A stretch of 64,000 bases of DNA from Microbacterium ulmi (lineage in GTDB: Bacteria > Actinomycetota > Actinomycetes > Actinomycetales > Microbacteriaceae): positions 248,001 to 312,000 of the forward strand of contig NZ_JAAOZF010000002.1 of NCBI RefSeq assembly GCF_011759705.1, written 5' to 3'. Shown piece by piece: positions 1 to 13,409 of the stretch. Below the pieces are notes generated by a model. That model was not told where the DNA came from. It made no database searches and saw only the letters and a list, made by a program, of their open reading frames with translations. The translations under genes were made by a program, and so were the position numbers. Numbering within the stretch: the stretch's first letter is position 1; every line of letters starts with the position of its first letter.

Positions 1-1328
1 AGCATGCCGAGACGGTCGGCAGGATCGGCCAGGTACCCGAGCTGCTCCATGAGCCGCTCGGCGTACAGCGCCCAGCCCTCTCCGTGGCCCGACGACCCTG
101 CGAGCAGCCGCCGCCAGGAGTTCAGCTCGGCCCTGTTGTGGACGGCCTGGGCGATCTGCAGGTGATGCCCGGGCACGCCCTCGTGGTACACGGTCGTCAG
201 CTCGCGCCACGTGTCGAACGACTCGACGCCCTCGGGCACCGACCACCACATGCGACCCGGGCGGGAGAAGTCGTCCGTCGGGCCCGTGTAGTAGATGCCG
301 CCTTCCTTCGTCGGCGCGATCATGCATTCGAGCCGCCGGATCGGCTCGGGGATGTCGAAATGCGTGCGGCCGAGCTCCTCGATCGCACGATCGCTGGTCT
401 GCTGCATCCAGCGCTGGAGCTCGTCCGTGCCGTGGAGCTTGCGGCTGTCGTCCTCCTCGAGGAAGGCGACGGCCTCCTCGACGGAGGAGCCTGGGAGGAT
501 CTCGTCCGCGACCGCCTCCTGCTCCGCGACCATGCGCGCGAGCTCCTCGATCCCCCATTCGTACGTCTCGTCGAGGTCGATCGTCGCGCCCAGGAAGCGG
601 CGCGAATGCAGTGCGTACAGCTCGCGGCCGACGGCGTCGTCCTGCGCGGCCGACGGCGCGAGGTCGGACGCGAGGAACCCCGCGAGCCGGTCGTACGCGA
701 CACGGGCCGCGTTGGCCCTGTCGGTGAGGTCACGGGCCAGGGATGCGGGCAGCTGACCGTCGGAGGGAGCCGCCTCACGGACGAACTGCGCGAAGAAGCC
801 GTTGTCGGCCGTGTACCGCGCGATCTGCGTCACGACTTCGGCGACCTGGCGGCGCGCGGGCACGATGCCGTCCGCCGCGCCCGTGCGAAGTGTCGCGATG
901 TAGCCGTCGATCGCCCTCGGCAGTGCCTTCAGGCGTTGCGAGACGACGGCCCAGTCGTCGGTCGTCGCCTTCGGCATGAGGTCGAAGACCGACCGGATGT
1001 CCTGCGCGGGCGACGCGATGACGTTGAGATCGCGCAGGTGCCAACGGGCGTCGTGCAGCTCGAGTGCGAGCCGAAGCTCGCCCGAGAGGTCGAGCTTCGT
1101 GACCTCGTCGATCGCGTCCACGGGGGACGCGGCATCCAGTGCGGCAAGCGTCGCACGTGCCTCCTCCGCGAATCGCTCGTGACCTTCGGGCGAGTGGTCG
1201 CCGAATCGGTCGTTGTACTCGAACCGGCCGATGTACGTCGCGAGCCCCGGGTCCAGCTCGGCGACGGTGTCGACCCACGCGTCGGCGATCGTGTCGATCG
1301 GCGTGGGTGTGCGTTGTGCGTCAGTCAT
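1..1328 (-). CDS. DUF885 family metallo-hydrolase, C-terminus cut by window edge
   Basis: About 443 residues are visible from the ATG at 1326-1328 and the frame stays open to base 1. Near residues 382-389 is the sequence HEGVPGHH, the HExxH-like metal site of DUF885 gluzincins, and near 414-424 is GHGEGWALYAE, which supplies the third ligand. The family usually has 550-600 residues, so roughly 100-150 residues lie outside the window. Members are predicted cytoplasmic zinc peptidases with poorly known substrates. No signal peptide is visible. It reads in the same direction as polA, 43 bases beyond the polA stop. Confidence 0.85.
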   Translation of the reverse strand, partial: MTDAQRTPTPIDTIADAWVDTVAELDPGLATYIGRFEYNDRFGDHSPEGHERFAEEARATLAALDAASPVDAIDEVTKLDLSGELRLALELHDARWHLRDLNVIASPAQDIRSVFDLMPKATTDDWAVVSQRLKALPRAIDGYIATLRTGAADGIVPARRQVAEVVTQIARYTADNGFFAQFVREAAPSDGQLPASLARDLTDRANAARVAYDRLAGFLASDLAPSAAQDDAVGRELYALHSRRFLGATIDLDETYEWGIEELARMVAEQEAVADEILPGSSVEEAVAFLEEDDSRKLHGTDELQRWMQQTSDRAIEELGRTHFDIPEPIRRLECMIAPTKEGGIYYTGPTDDFSRPGRMWWSVPEGVESFDTWRELTTVYHEGVPGHHLQIAQAVHNRAELNSWRRLLAGSSGHGEGWALYAERLMEQLGYLADPADRLGM

Positions 1329-1371
1329 GATTCGAGACTAGGCATCGCGTCCGACGCGGACCAAACGCGGA

Positions 1372-4011
1372 TCAGTGCCCCGCCTCGTTCCAGTCGCGGC
1401 CCCGGCCGATCTGCACGTCGAGCGGCACGGAGAGGCTCGCCGCATCGCCCATGCGCGCGCGGACGATGCGCTCCGCCGCGTCCCACTCCCCCGCGGCGAC
1501 CTCGACGACGAGCTCGTCGTGGATCTGCATGAGCACGCGCGAACGCAGCCCGTTCGCCGAGAAGTCGTCGTGGATGTGGAACAGCGCGATCTTCATGATG
1601 TCTGCGGCGCTGCCCTGGATCGGTGCGTTGAGAGCGGCGCGCTCGGCGTTCTCCCGGAGCACGCGGTTGGGGCTCGCCAGATCGGGGAACGGGCGCCGCC
1701 GGCCGAAGATCGTCTCGGTGTAGCCGTCGATGCGCGCCTGCTCGACCGACGAGCGCAGGTAGTCGCGCACGGCGCCGAAACGGCGGAAGTACTCCGTCAT
1801 GAGCTCCTTCGCCTCGGACTGGTCGATCCGCAGCTGCTTCGACAGGCCGAAGGCGGACAGCCCGTAGACGAGGCCGTACGACATGGCCTTGACCTTCGTG
1901 CGCATCTGCGAGTCGACGTCCTGGGGCGCGACGCCGAAGACGCGTGCGCCGACGAAGCGGTGCGTGTCCTCCCCCGAGTTGAACGCCTCGATGAGACCGG
2001 GGTCCTCCGACAGATGCGCCATGATGCGCATTTCGATCTGCGAGTAGTCGGCCGTCAGGAGCGTGTCGTACCCATCGCCCACTTCGAACGCCGCGCGGAT
2101 GCGTCGGCTCTCCTCCGTGCGCACCGGGATGTTCTGCAGGTTCGGGTCGGTGCTCGAGAGGCGACCCGTCTGGCTCCCCGTCTGCACATAGGTCGTGCGG
2201 ATGCGGCCGTCCTGCGCGATCGCGGTGTCGAGCGACTCTATGATCTGCCGGAGCTTCGTCGCCTCACGGTGCTGGAGGAGCAGATCGAGGAACGGATGCG
2301 GAGCCGTCTCCTGCAGATCGGCGAGGACCGCGGCATCCGTCGAGTAGCCCGTCTTCGTCTTGCGGGTCTTCGGCAGCTGCAGCTCGTCGAACAGGACTTC
2401 CTGCAGCTGCTTCGGCGAGCCGAGGTTGACCTCGCGTCCGATGGCGGCGTATGCCTGCAGCGCGATCGCATCGGCACGCTCCCCGAGTTCGCCCGAGAAC
2501 GCCGAGAGCTTCGCGTGCGAGACGGCGACGCCCGCGAGCTCCATGTCGGCGAGGGTCAGGAGCGTCGGCAGCTCGATCTCGGAGAGCACCGTCGCGACGC
2601 TCTCGGGAAGCTCGGCGCGCAGGGCGTCGGCCACCCGCAGCGTGTACCACGACAGCTGCGCCGGCGTCGCGCCCTCGGTCTCGGGGACGAGCTGGGTCGG
2701 GTCGGCCTCGGGCAGCTTCTCGTCGAGATACCTGTCGACGAGGTCCGCGAGCGTCTTGTCGGGGAAGCTCGGACGCAGCAGCCATCCGGCGACGATCGTG
2801 TCGAACGCGAGGCCGCCCACGCGCACTCCCGCCCGCCGCAGCGCCTTGATCTGCGGCTTCGCGTCGCTGAGCACCTTGGGCGCGTCGGACCCGAGCCATG
2901 CTGCGAGGGATGCCGCGACCTCGTCGCTCCACATCGCCTCCACCGCCGAGTCGGAGGTCGCGAGCCCGATGCGGCGGGGCGACCCGCCCTCCATCGTCAC
3001 GGTGACGCCGACCTCGCCCGTCGCGTCGGCGGCCCAGGCGGCGAGCGGTGCCGCCTCCAGCTCGGTCGGCACGGGGGCGAGCGCGGCCGCCGCCGAGGTC
3101 ACGGCGGCCATCTGCTGCTCGATGCCCGCGAGTTCGGCGACGCGCGGGATGAGCGTCTTGAACTCGAGCCGCGCGAAGATGTCGCGCACGGCCTGCGCGT
3201 CGATCGGCTGGACCTCCAGATCGGCGGGACCGACGGGAAGCTCGACGTCTCGCAGGAGCTGGTTGAGCGCGCGGTTGCGGCGGACGTCGTCGAGGTGCGC
3301 CCGCAGGTTGCCGCCCACGACGCCCGTCACCTTGTCGGCGTTGTCGAGCAGCTCGTCGAGCGACCCGAACTGCGTGAGCCACTTGACGGCGGTCTTCTCC
3401 CCGACCTTCGGGACGCCGGGAAGGTTGTCGCTGGTCTCTCCGACGAGCGCGGCGATGTCGGGATACTGCTCCGGCAGGACCCCATACCGCTCGACGACGG
3501 CGTCGCGGTCATAGCGCTTGAGCTGAGAGACCCCCTGCACGTTCGGATAGAGCAGCGTGACGTCGTCGTTCACGAGCTGGATCGTGTCGCGGTCTCCCGA
3601 GCACACGAGCACATCGAACCCCTGCTCCGCGCCCTGCGTCGCAAGCGTCGCGAGGATGTCGTCCGCTTCGATGTCCTCCTTCTGCAGCACCGTGATGCTC
3701 ATGGCGGACAGGCAGTCCTGCAGGAGCGGGATCTGGCCCCTGAACTCGGCGGGCGTCTCGGAGCGGTTCGCCTTGTACTCGGCGTACTCGCGCGTGCGGA
3801 AGGACTGCCGCGACGTGTCGAATGCGACGGCGAGATGGGTGGGACGCTCCGCCTTGATGAGGTTGATGAGCATCGCGAGGAACCCGTAGATGCCGTTCGT
3901 GTGCTGCCCGTCCTTGGTCGTGAAGTTGTCGACAGGCAGGGCGTAGAACGCCCGATAGGCGAGCGAATGGCCGTCGACGACCAGGAGGGTAGGCTTTGCG
4001 GAGTCCGTCAC
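1372..4011 (-). CDS. polA: DNA polymerase I
   Basis: The 879-residue product is full length for PolA, which fills gaps in excision repair and removes Okazaki primers. The N-terminal third carries a 5' nuclease domain (VVDGHSLAYRAFYAL, then acidic clusters and a helix-hairpin-helix near LPGVPKVGEKTA). The C-terminal half has polymerase motif A (DYSQIEMRI), motif B (RTKVKAMSYGLVYG) and motif C (MQIHDELVVEV). The middle domain occupies the place of the 3'-5' exonuclease, but the metal-binding DxE at its start reads VTVTMEG, so proofreading is probably lost, as in other actinobacterial PolA proteins. It has its own short upstream gap facing the divergent thioesterase gene. Confidence 0.97.
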   Translation of the reverse strand: MTDSAKPTLLVVDGHSLAYRAFYALPVDNFTTKDGQHTNGIYGFLAMLINLIKAERPTHLAVAFDTSRQSFRTREYAEYKANRSETPAEFRGQIPLLQDCLSAMSITVLQKEDIEADDILATLATQGAEQGFDVLVCSGDRDTIQLVNDDVTLLYPNVQGVSQLKRYDRDAVVERYGVLPEQYPDIAALVGETSDNLPGVPKVGEKTAVKWLTQFGSLDELLDNADKVTGVVGGNLRAHLDDVRRNRALNQLLRDVELPVGPADLEVQPIDAQAVRDIFARLEFKTLIPRVAELAGIEQQMAAVTSAAAALAPVPTELEAAPLAAWAADATGEVGVTVTMEGGSPRRIGLATSDSAVEAMWSDEVAASLAAWLGSDAPKVLSDAKPQIKALRRAGVRVGGLAFDTIVAGWLLRPSFPDKTLADLVDRYLDEKLPEADPTQLVPETEGATPAQLSWYTLRVADALRAELPESVATVLSEIELPTLLTLADMELAGVAVSHAKLSAFSGELGERADAIALQAYAAIGREVNLGSPKQLQEVLFDELQLPKTRKTKTGYSTDAAVLADLQETAPHPFLDLLLQHREATKLRQIIESLDTAIAQDGRIRTTYVQTGSQTGRLSSTDPNLQNIPVRTEESRRIRAAFEVGDGYDTLLTADYSQIEMRIMAHLSEDPGLIEAFNSGEDTHRFVGARVFGVAPQDVDSQMRTKVKAMSYGLVYGLSAFGLSKQLRIDQSEAKELMTEYFRRFGAVRDYLRSSVEQARIDGYTETIFGRRRPFPDLASPNRVLRENAERAALNAPIQGSAADIMKIALFHIHDDFSANGLRSRVLMQIHDELVVEVAAGEWDAAERIVRARMGDAASLSVPLDVQIGRGRDWNEAGH

Positions 4012-4070
4012 CCTGACAGCCTAGCCAGGGCTTCGGACGCACCATCCGACCGCACTCCCGAAGGCACGAC

Positions 4071-4505
4071 ATGACCGACCACGCCGCCGCAGACGTCAAC
4101 GGACTCGAGTGGGCCACGCGTCGCGGCATGGGTGCTCTCGCCGAGAAGATGGGAATGGAGTTCTCCGAGTTCTCCATCGAGCGCTGCGTCGCGACGATGC
4201 CCGTCGAGGGCAACACGCAGCCCGTCGGACTCATGCACGGCGGCGCGTACGTCGTCCTCGGCGAATCGCTCGGCTCGATGGCGGCGAACCTGCACGCAGG
4301 CCCCGGGAGGCTCGCGGTGGGCGTCGACATCAACGCGACGCACACGCGATCCGCCACGTCCGGCGTCGTGACGGGCGTCTGCACGCCGATCCATCTGGGC
4401 CGGTCGATGACGGTGCACGAGATCGTCGTGACCGACGATCACGGCCGCCGCTGCTCGACGATCCGCATCACGAACATGATCAAGGATCTGCCGGCGCGCT
4501 CATGA
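4071..4505 (+). CDS. PaaI/YdiI-type hotdog thioesterase
   Basis: This 144-residue protein has the hotdog thioesterase pattern: a loop reading NTQPVGLMHGG, followed by a helix with a glutamate (VLGESLGSMAA) that serves as the catalytic acid in the family. Members hydrolyse acyl-CoA thioesters such as aromatic, 1,4-dihydroxy-2-naphthoyl or phenylacetyl-type CoAs in the cytoplasm; which one cannot be told here. It is divergent from polA (59-base gap) and convergent with the ANTAR regulator gene, with a hairpin between the two stops. The pairing with polA on opposite strands is common in this family of organisms. Confidence 0.85.
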   Translation: MTDHAAADVNGLEWATRRGMGALAEKMGMEFSEFSIERCVATMPVEGNTQPVGLMHGGAYVVLGESLGSMAANLHAGPGRLAVGVDINATHTRSATSGVVTGVCTPIHLGRSMTVHEIVVTDDHGRRCSTIRITNMIKDLPARS

Positions 4506-4506
4506 G

Positions 4507-4530
4507 AGGGGGATGCCGCGGCGTCCCCCT
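4507..4530. terminator. Hairpin between convergent genes
   Basis: The arms AGGGGGATGCC and GGCGTCCCCCT pair over 11 positions with one G-U, leaving almost no loop, so the innermost pairs are likely open. It starts just after the thioesterase stop and lies before the ANTAR gene stop, so it could end transcripts from both sides. There is no strong T-run, as is usual in high-GC actinobacteria. Confidence 0.5.
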
Positions 4531-4546
4531 GCGTCGCGTGCCGGCG

Positions 4547-5167
4547 TCAGGCCTTCTTGGGCGCCAGCTGCTCGATGATGGCCTTCGCGACATCCTGCAT
4601 CGTGAGGCGGCGGTCCATCGACGCCTTCTGGATCCAGCGGAACGCCTCGGGCTCGGACAGCCCCATCTTCTCGTTGAGCAGGCCCTTCGCGCGGTCGACG
4701 AGCTTGCGCGTCTCGAAGCGCTCGACCATGTCGGCGACCTCGGCCTCGAGCGTGATGATCTGCTCGTAGCGGGCGAGGGCGATCTCGATCGCGGGGAGCA
4801 GGTCGTTGGGCGTGAAGGGCTTCACGACGTACGCGAGGGCTCCGGCCTCGCTCGCGCGCTCGACGAGCTCCTTCTGGCTGAAGGCGGTCAGCAGCACGAC
4901 GGGCGCGATGTGGTTCTTGCTCAGACGCTCTGCCGCCGAGATGCCGTCGAGCTGCGGCATCTTGACGTCCATGATCACGAGGTCGGGGCGCAACTCGGTC
5001 GCGAGCTGCACGGCGGTCTCGCCGTCTCCCGCCTCGCCGACGACGTCGTACCCGTTGTCGCGGAGGATCTCGACGATGTCGAGCCGGATGAGCGACTCGT
5101 CCTCAGCGACGACGACGCGACGCGGTGCGGATGCTGCGGACCCGGTGCTCTGTTCCTGCTCAGTCAC
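4547..5167 (-). CDS. pdtaR: ANTAR-domain response regulator (PdtaR type)
   Basis: The 206-residue protein has an N-terminal receiver domain with acidic pocket (ED at 22-23), phospho-acceptor Asp67 (VIMDVKMP), Thr94 and Lys116 (VVKPF). A coiled linker follows, then a C-terminal ANTAR RNA-binding domain (about 145-200, RAKGLLNEKMGLSEPEAFRWIQ). ANTAR proteins bind dual hexaloop RNA hairpins and cause antitermination or affect translation. The cognate kinase PdtaS is not nearby, as is usual. The start is GTG at 5165-5167. A TAGGAT -10-like hexamer at 5174-5179 (minus strand) would put the transcript start at or next to this GTG, suggesting a leaderless mRNA. Confidence 0.93.
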   Translation of the reverse strand: MTEQEQSTGSAASAPRRVVVAEDESLIRLDIVEILRDNGYDVVGEAGDGETAVQLATELRPDLVIMDVKMPQLDGISAAERLSKNHIAPVVLLTAFSQKELVERASEAGALAYVVKPFTPNDLLPAIEIALARYEQIITLEAEVADMVERFETRKLVDRAKGLLNEKMGLSEPEAFRWIQKASMDRRLTMQDVAKAIIEQLAPKKA

Positions 5168-5173
5168 CTTTGA

Positions 5174-5179
5174 ATCCTA
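5174..5179 (-). promoter_or_regulatory. Candidate -10 element of the ANTAR regulator gene
   Basis: The minus strand reads TAGGAT six bases upstream of the GTG start, with no convincing Shine-Dalgarno between them. A 10-base palindrome GTTCGCGAAC at 5190-5199 lies just upstream, where it could act as an operator. The -35 region is weak. This is inferred from spacing only. Confidence 0.4.
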
Positions 5180-5311
5180 CGGTATGGCCGTTCGCGAACA
5201 CGCTGGGAGAATCGCTCCCGCGCCGGTGTGGCCGCAATGGCGGACGGACGCGCAGCGTCGGAGCCGATCGGGCGTGAGATAGTGGATGGCGACCCGACGA
5301 CGGAGTCGCCG

Positions 5312-5394
5312 GCCGGTGTGGCGGAATGGCAGACGCGACCGACTCAAACTCGGTTGCCCGCAAGGGCGTGTGGGTTCGACTCCCACCACCGGCA
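5312..5394 (+). tRNA. tRNA-Leu, anticodon CAA (reads UUG)
   Basis: The acceptor arms GCCGGTG (5312-5318) and CACCGGC (5387-5393) pair fully, with discriminator A at 5394. The anticodon stem CCGA/TCGG encloses the loop CTCAAAC, giving anticodon CAA at 5345-5347. A long variable arm (around TTGCCCGCAAGGGCG) marks a class II tRNA, and the T arm GTGGG-TTCGACT-CCCAC is intact. No 3' CCA is encoded. No integrase or duplicated tRNA end is seen nearby. Confidence 0.96.
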
Positions 5395-5444
5395 CGACAT
5401 GGCATCCGGATGCCGGGGGCCGCGGCATCCGTCGACTCGCGCGT

Positions 5445-5660
5445 CTACGCCCCGAAGTACTGGTTGCCGAGAGCCTTGCTCTTGAGCGCGTCGAACTCGC
5501 CCTGGGAGATCGTTCCTGCATCCAGCAGCGTCTTCGCGCGAGCGATGTCCTCTGCGGGGCTCGACGACGCCACAGGCCGGTAGGAGTCCTCCTCCGGTGC
5601 CCTCGCCCGCGACGCGTTGGAGGGCGCCGCGATGCCGCTCCTGCGCGCGATGAGGTACAC
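5445..5660 (-). pseudogene. SHOCT-domain membrane protein, N-terminus missing
   Basis: The C-terminal SHOCT motif is intact (SPAEDIARAKTLLDAGTISQGEFD, written here as its flanks SPAEDIARAK and TISQGEFD), a short helical domain often found after membrane anchors. Intact actinobacterial relatives are 110-140 residues with two N-terminal membrane segments ending in FLIFVPFLTALVYLIAR. Here the second segment is present upstream of the GTG at 5658-5660 (frame reads SLFLIFVPFLTALVYLIAR), but a stop precedes it and no start codon serves it. The first segment is gone, and its place is taken by the terminator-like hairpin and the end of pyk. It is either a remnant or a much shortened soluble form begun at the GTG. 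Confidence 0.6.
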
Positions 5661-5702
5661 GAGCGCCGTCAGGAAGGGAACGAAGATCAGGAAGAGAGAC
5701 GG

Positions 5703-5739
5703 CGAACGGTCGCGCTCAGTCTAGGAGCGCGACCGTTCG
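5703..5739 (-). terminator. Hairpin after pyk
   Basis: A perfect 15-base inverted repeat (arms CGAACGGTCGCGCTC at 5703-5717 and GAGCGCGACCGTTCG at 5725-5739) encloses a 7-base loop that contains an in-frame stop for the SHOCT frame. It begins 17 bases after the pyk stop, as expected for a pyk terminator. Confidence 0.75.
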
Positions 5740-5755
5740 GGCGACAGGGCCCCCG

Positions 5756-7198
5756 CTACTGGCGGTAGATGGGCGCCGCGCCGTGCACGGCGTCTCCCAC
5801 CTTGTGGATGCGGATGTCGTTCGTCGAGCCGATGATTCCGGGAGGCGACCCCGAGATGACGACGACCTTGTCGCCGACCTTCGCGAGGTCGTTCGACAGG
5901 AGATAGTCGTCCACCTGGATGAACATGCGGTCCGTGTGCTCGACATGCTCGACGAGCGTGGACTGCACACCCCACGTGATCGCCATGCGACGACGGATCG
6001 CGGGCTCCGCCGCGAAGGCGAGCATGGGGATGCGGGGACGCAGGCGCGACATCCGCCGTGCCGTGTCACCCGACTCGGTGAAGATGCACAGGAGCTTGGC
6101 ATCGACGAAGTCTGCGACCTCCATGGCGGCCAGCGTGATGGCGCCGCCCTGCGTGCGGGGCTTCGTCGTGAGCGGCGCGATGCGCTCGAGGCCGTGGTCC
6201 TCCGTCGACTCGATGATGCGGGCCATCGTCGAGACGACGCCGACGGGGTACTTGCCGACGCTGGTCTCGCCCGAGAGCATGACGGCGTCCGCGCCGTCGA
6301 GGACCGCGTTCGCGACGTCCGACGTCTCTGCACGCGTCGGGACGGGGTTCTCGATCATCGACTCGAGCATCTGCGTCGCGACGATGACGGGCTTGGCCAT
6401 GCGACGGCACAGCTCGACGGCGCGCTTCTGCACGATCGGGACGGCCTCGAGCGGCAGCTCGACCCCGAGGTCGCCGCGGGCGACCATGATCCCGTCGAAC
6501 GCGTCGATGATCTCTTCGAGGTTGTCGACGGCCTGCGGCTTCTCGATCTTGGCGATGACGGGGACGCGGCGTCCCTCCTCCGCCATGATGACGTGAACGC
6601 GCTGGACATCCTTCGCGTCGCGGACGAACGACAGCGCGATGAGGTCGGCGCCTGCGCGCAGACCCCAGCGGAGGTCGGCCTCGTCCTTGTCCGACAGCGC
6701 CGGGACGCTCACCGCGACGCCGGGCAGGTTGATGCCCTTGTTGTTCGACACGGGTCCGCCGACGACGACCTCGGTCGTCACGACGACGCCGTCGGTCTCG
6801 AGGACCTTGACGCGCACCTTGCCGTCGTCGATGAGGAGGTGGTCCCCCGCCTTGACGTCGGCAGGCAGGCCTTTGAAGGTCGTCGAGACGATCTCCTTCG
6901 TCCCCGGAATGTCTTCGATCGTGATCTTGAAGATGTCGCCGACGGCGAGATCGTGGGGGCCCGCGGCGAACTTGCCGAGGCGGATCTTCGGACCCTGCAG
7001 GTCGACGAGGATCGCGACGGCCCGCCCTGCGTCGTCAGCGGCCTTCCGCACGTTCGCAAAGCGCTGCTCGTGCTCCGAGTAGTCGCCGTGGCTGAGGTTG
7101 AAGCGGGTGACGTCGACTCCCGCGTCGATGATCGCGCGGATCATCTCGTAGTCGTCGGTTGCCGGGCCGAGTGTGGCCACGATCTTGGCGCGTCTCAT
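5756..7198 (-). CDS. pyk: Pyruvate kinase
   Basis: The 480-residue protein makes pyruvate and ATP from phosphoenolpyruvate and ADP, the last step of glycolysis. Visible are the N-terminal MRRAKIVATLGPA start, the substrate-binding TRFNLSHGDY, a lid domain from about residue 70 to 165, and the signature block with catalytic lysine and metal-binding acids (VIAKIEKPQAVDNLEEI and MVARGDLGVELP). The C-terminal allosteric domain holds LCIFTESGDTARRMS, the phosphate-binding loop of effector sites. Length and order are those of a normal type II enzyme. The gene lies alone, with a hairpin after it and gltD upstream. Confidence 0.97.
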   Translation of the reverse strand: MRRAKIVATLGPATDDYEMIRAIIDAGVDVTRFNLSHGDYSEHEQRFANVRKAADDAGRAVAILVDLQGPKIRLGKFAAGPHDLAVGDIFKITIEDIPGTKEIVSTTFKGLPADVKAGDHLLIDDGKVRVKVLETDGVVVTTEVVVGGPVSNNKGINLPGVAVSVPALSDKDEADLRWGLRAGADLIALSFVRDAKDVQRVHVIMAEEGRRVPVIAKIEKPQAVDNLEEIIDAFDGIMVARGDLGVELPLEAVPIVQKRAVELCRRMAKPVIVATQMLESMIENPVPTRAETSDVANAVLDGADAVMLSGETSVGKYPVGVVSTMARIIESTEDHGLERIAPLTTKPRTQGGAITLAAMEVADFVDAKLLCIFTESGDTARRMSRLRPRIPMLAFAAEPAIRRRMAITWGVQSTLVEHVEHTDRMFIQVDDYLLSNDLAKVGDKVVVISGSPPGIIGSTNDIRIHKVGDAVHGAAPIYRQ

Positions 7199-7296
7199 CC
7201 GTGTCTGCTGCTCTCTTGGGTTTCGGGTTGTCGAATCTGAGCCTCGTCAAGCCTACGCGGGGCCGTCTGAGAAGCGGGGGTGTGCCGTTGTCGAGC

Positions 7297-8746
7297 CTAG
7301 AGGCCGATCGCGACGTCTGTGGGGCGCACGGGTGCCGGCAGCGACGTCTCGCCCATGAGGTAGGCGTCGACGCTCGCGGCCGCCGCGCGGCCCTCGGCGA
7401 TGGCCCACACGATGAGCGACTGGCCTCGGCCCGCGTCGCCGGCGACGAACACGCCGGGCGCCGTGGACTGCCACTCGTCGTCGCGCTCGACGGCGCCGCG
7501 CCCCGTGAACTGGGCGCCCAGCTGCTCCTCGAGGTGCTCCCGCTCGGGGCCGGTGAAGCCCATCGCGATGAGGACGAGGTCCGCGGGGATGTCGCGCTCG
7601 GTGCCGCTCTTGGGCACGCGCCTGCCGTCGACGAACTCCGTCTCGGCGATGCGCAGCGAGCGCACCTCGCCGGCCTCGTTGCCGATGAACTCGACGGTGG
7701 AGGCCAGATACGCCCGCTCGCCGCCCTCTTCGTGCGCGGACTGCACCTCGAACACCGTCGGCGTCATCGGCCAGGGCTGGTGCTCCGGGCGCTCGCCCGG
7801 AGGGCGACGGCCGATCGCGAGGTTCGTGACGCTCAGAGCACCCTGCCGGTGCGCCGTGCCGATGCAGTCGGCGCCCGTGTCGCCGCCGCCGATCACGATG
7901 ACGTGCTTGCCCTCGGCGGTGATCTGGTGCGGGACGGCGTCGCCCGCCGTCGCCCGGTTCGACTCCACGAGGTACTCCATCGCGAAGTGGACGCCCGCGA
8001 GGTCGCGCCCCGGCAGAGGAAGATCGCGCGGCATCGTGGCGCCGGTCGCGACGACGACCGCGTCGTAGCGGGCGCGCAGCTCGCTCCACGAGATGTCCTT
8101 GCCGATCTCGACGCCCGCGCGGAAGCGCGTGCCTTCGTCCTGCATCTGGCGGATGCGCGACTCGATGTGGCGCTTCTCCATCTTGAAGTCCGGGATGCCG
8201 TACCGCAGCAGTCCGCCGATGCGGTCGTCGCGCTCGAAGACCGCGACGGTGTGACCCGCGCGGGTCAGCTGCTGCGCCGCCGCGAGCCCGGCGGGGCCCG
8301 ATCCGACGATCGCGACCGTCTTGCCCGTCAGCCGTCCGGGGGGCTCGGCCTCGACCCAGCCGTTGCCGAAGGCCTCGTCGATGATCGAGACCTCGACCTG
8401 CTTGATCGTGACGGCGGGCTGGTTGATGCCGAGGACGCACGCGCTCTCGCACGGAGCGGGACACAGGCGTCCCGTGAACTCGGGGAAGTTGTTCGTCGCG
8501 TGCAGACGCTCGATCGCCGCGCGGCCCTCGCCGCGCCACGTGAGGTCGTTCCACTCGGGGATCAGGTTGCCGAGCGGACACCCCTTGTGACAGAACGGGA
8601 TGCCGCAGTCCATGCAGCGCCCTGCCTGGCGGCGGAGCACGGCCGAGTCGCCCGGCTCGTACACCTCTTTCCAGTCGAGGATGCGGACGGGCACAGGGCG
8701 CCGAGCGGGAAGCTCGCGCTCCGTGACTTTGAGAAAGCCCTTCGGG

Positions 8747-8754
<8 letters not shown>
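7297..8754 (-). CDS. gltD: Glutamate synthase, small subunit
   Basis: The 485-residue flavoprotein passes electrons from NADPH to the large subunit in the GOGAT reaction. It has the N-terminal cysteine clusters for Fe-S centres ([17 protein letters not shown] and [13 protein letters not shown]), an FAD-binding loop [17 protein letters not shown], and an NADPH-binding loop [13 protein letters not shown]. The C-terminal FAD contact reads [19 protein letters not shown]. It overlaps the end of gltB by 8 bases, so translation is probably coupled and the 1:1 alpha-beta complex is made from one transcript. Confidence 0.96.
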
Positions 8755-13336
<4,582 letters not shown>

Positions 13337-13409
13337 ACCAACCGTCCTCACATTGATGCTCAAGATGGGACGACGTCGGCCCGGGGGAATGCGGAGAGCG
13401 AACTCTGCC

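Noticed and set aside
1375-4074. A long open frame on the plus strand across polA
   Set aside because: It is antisense to a certain gene, is full of arginine and has no recognisable domain. Such frames arise in high-GC genes because stop codons are rare in the other frames.
5312-5394. Integration site at tRNA-Leu
   Set aside because: No duplicated tRNA end and no integrase gene in the region.
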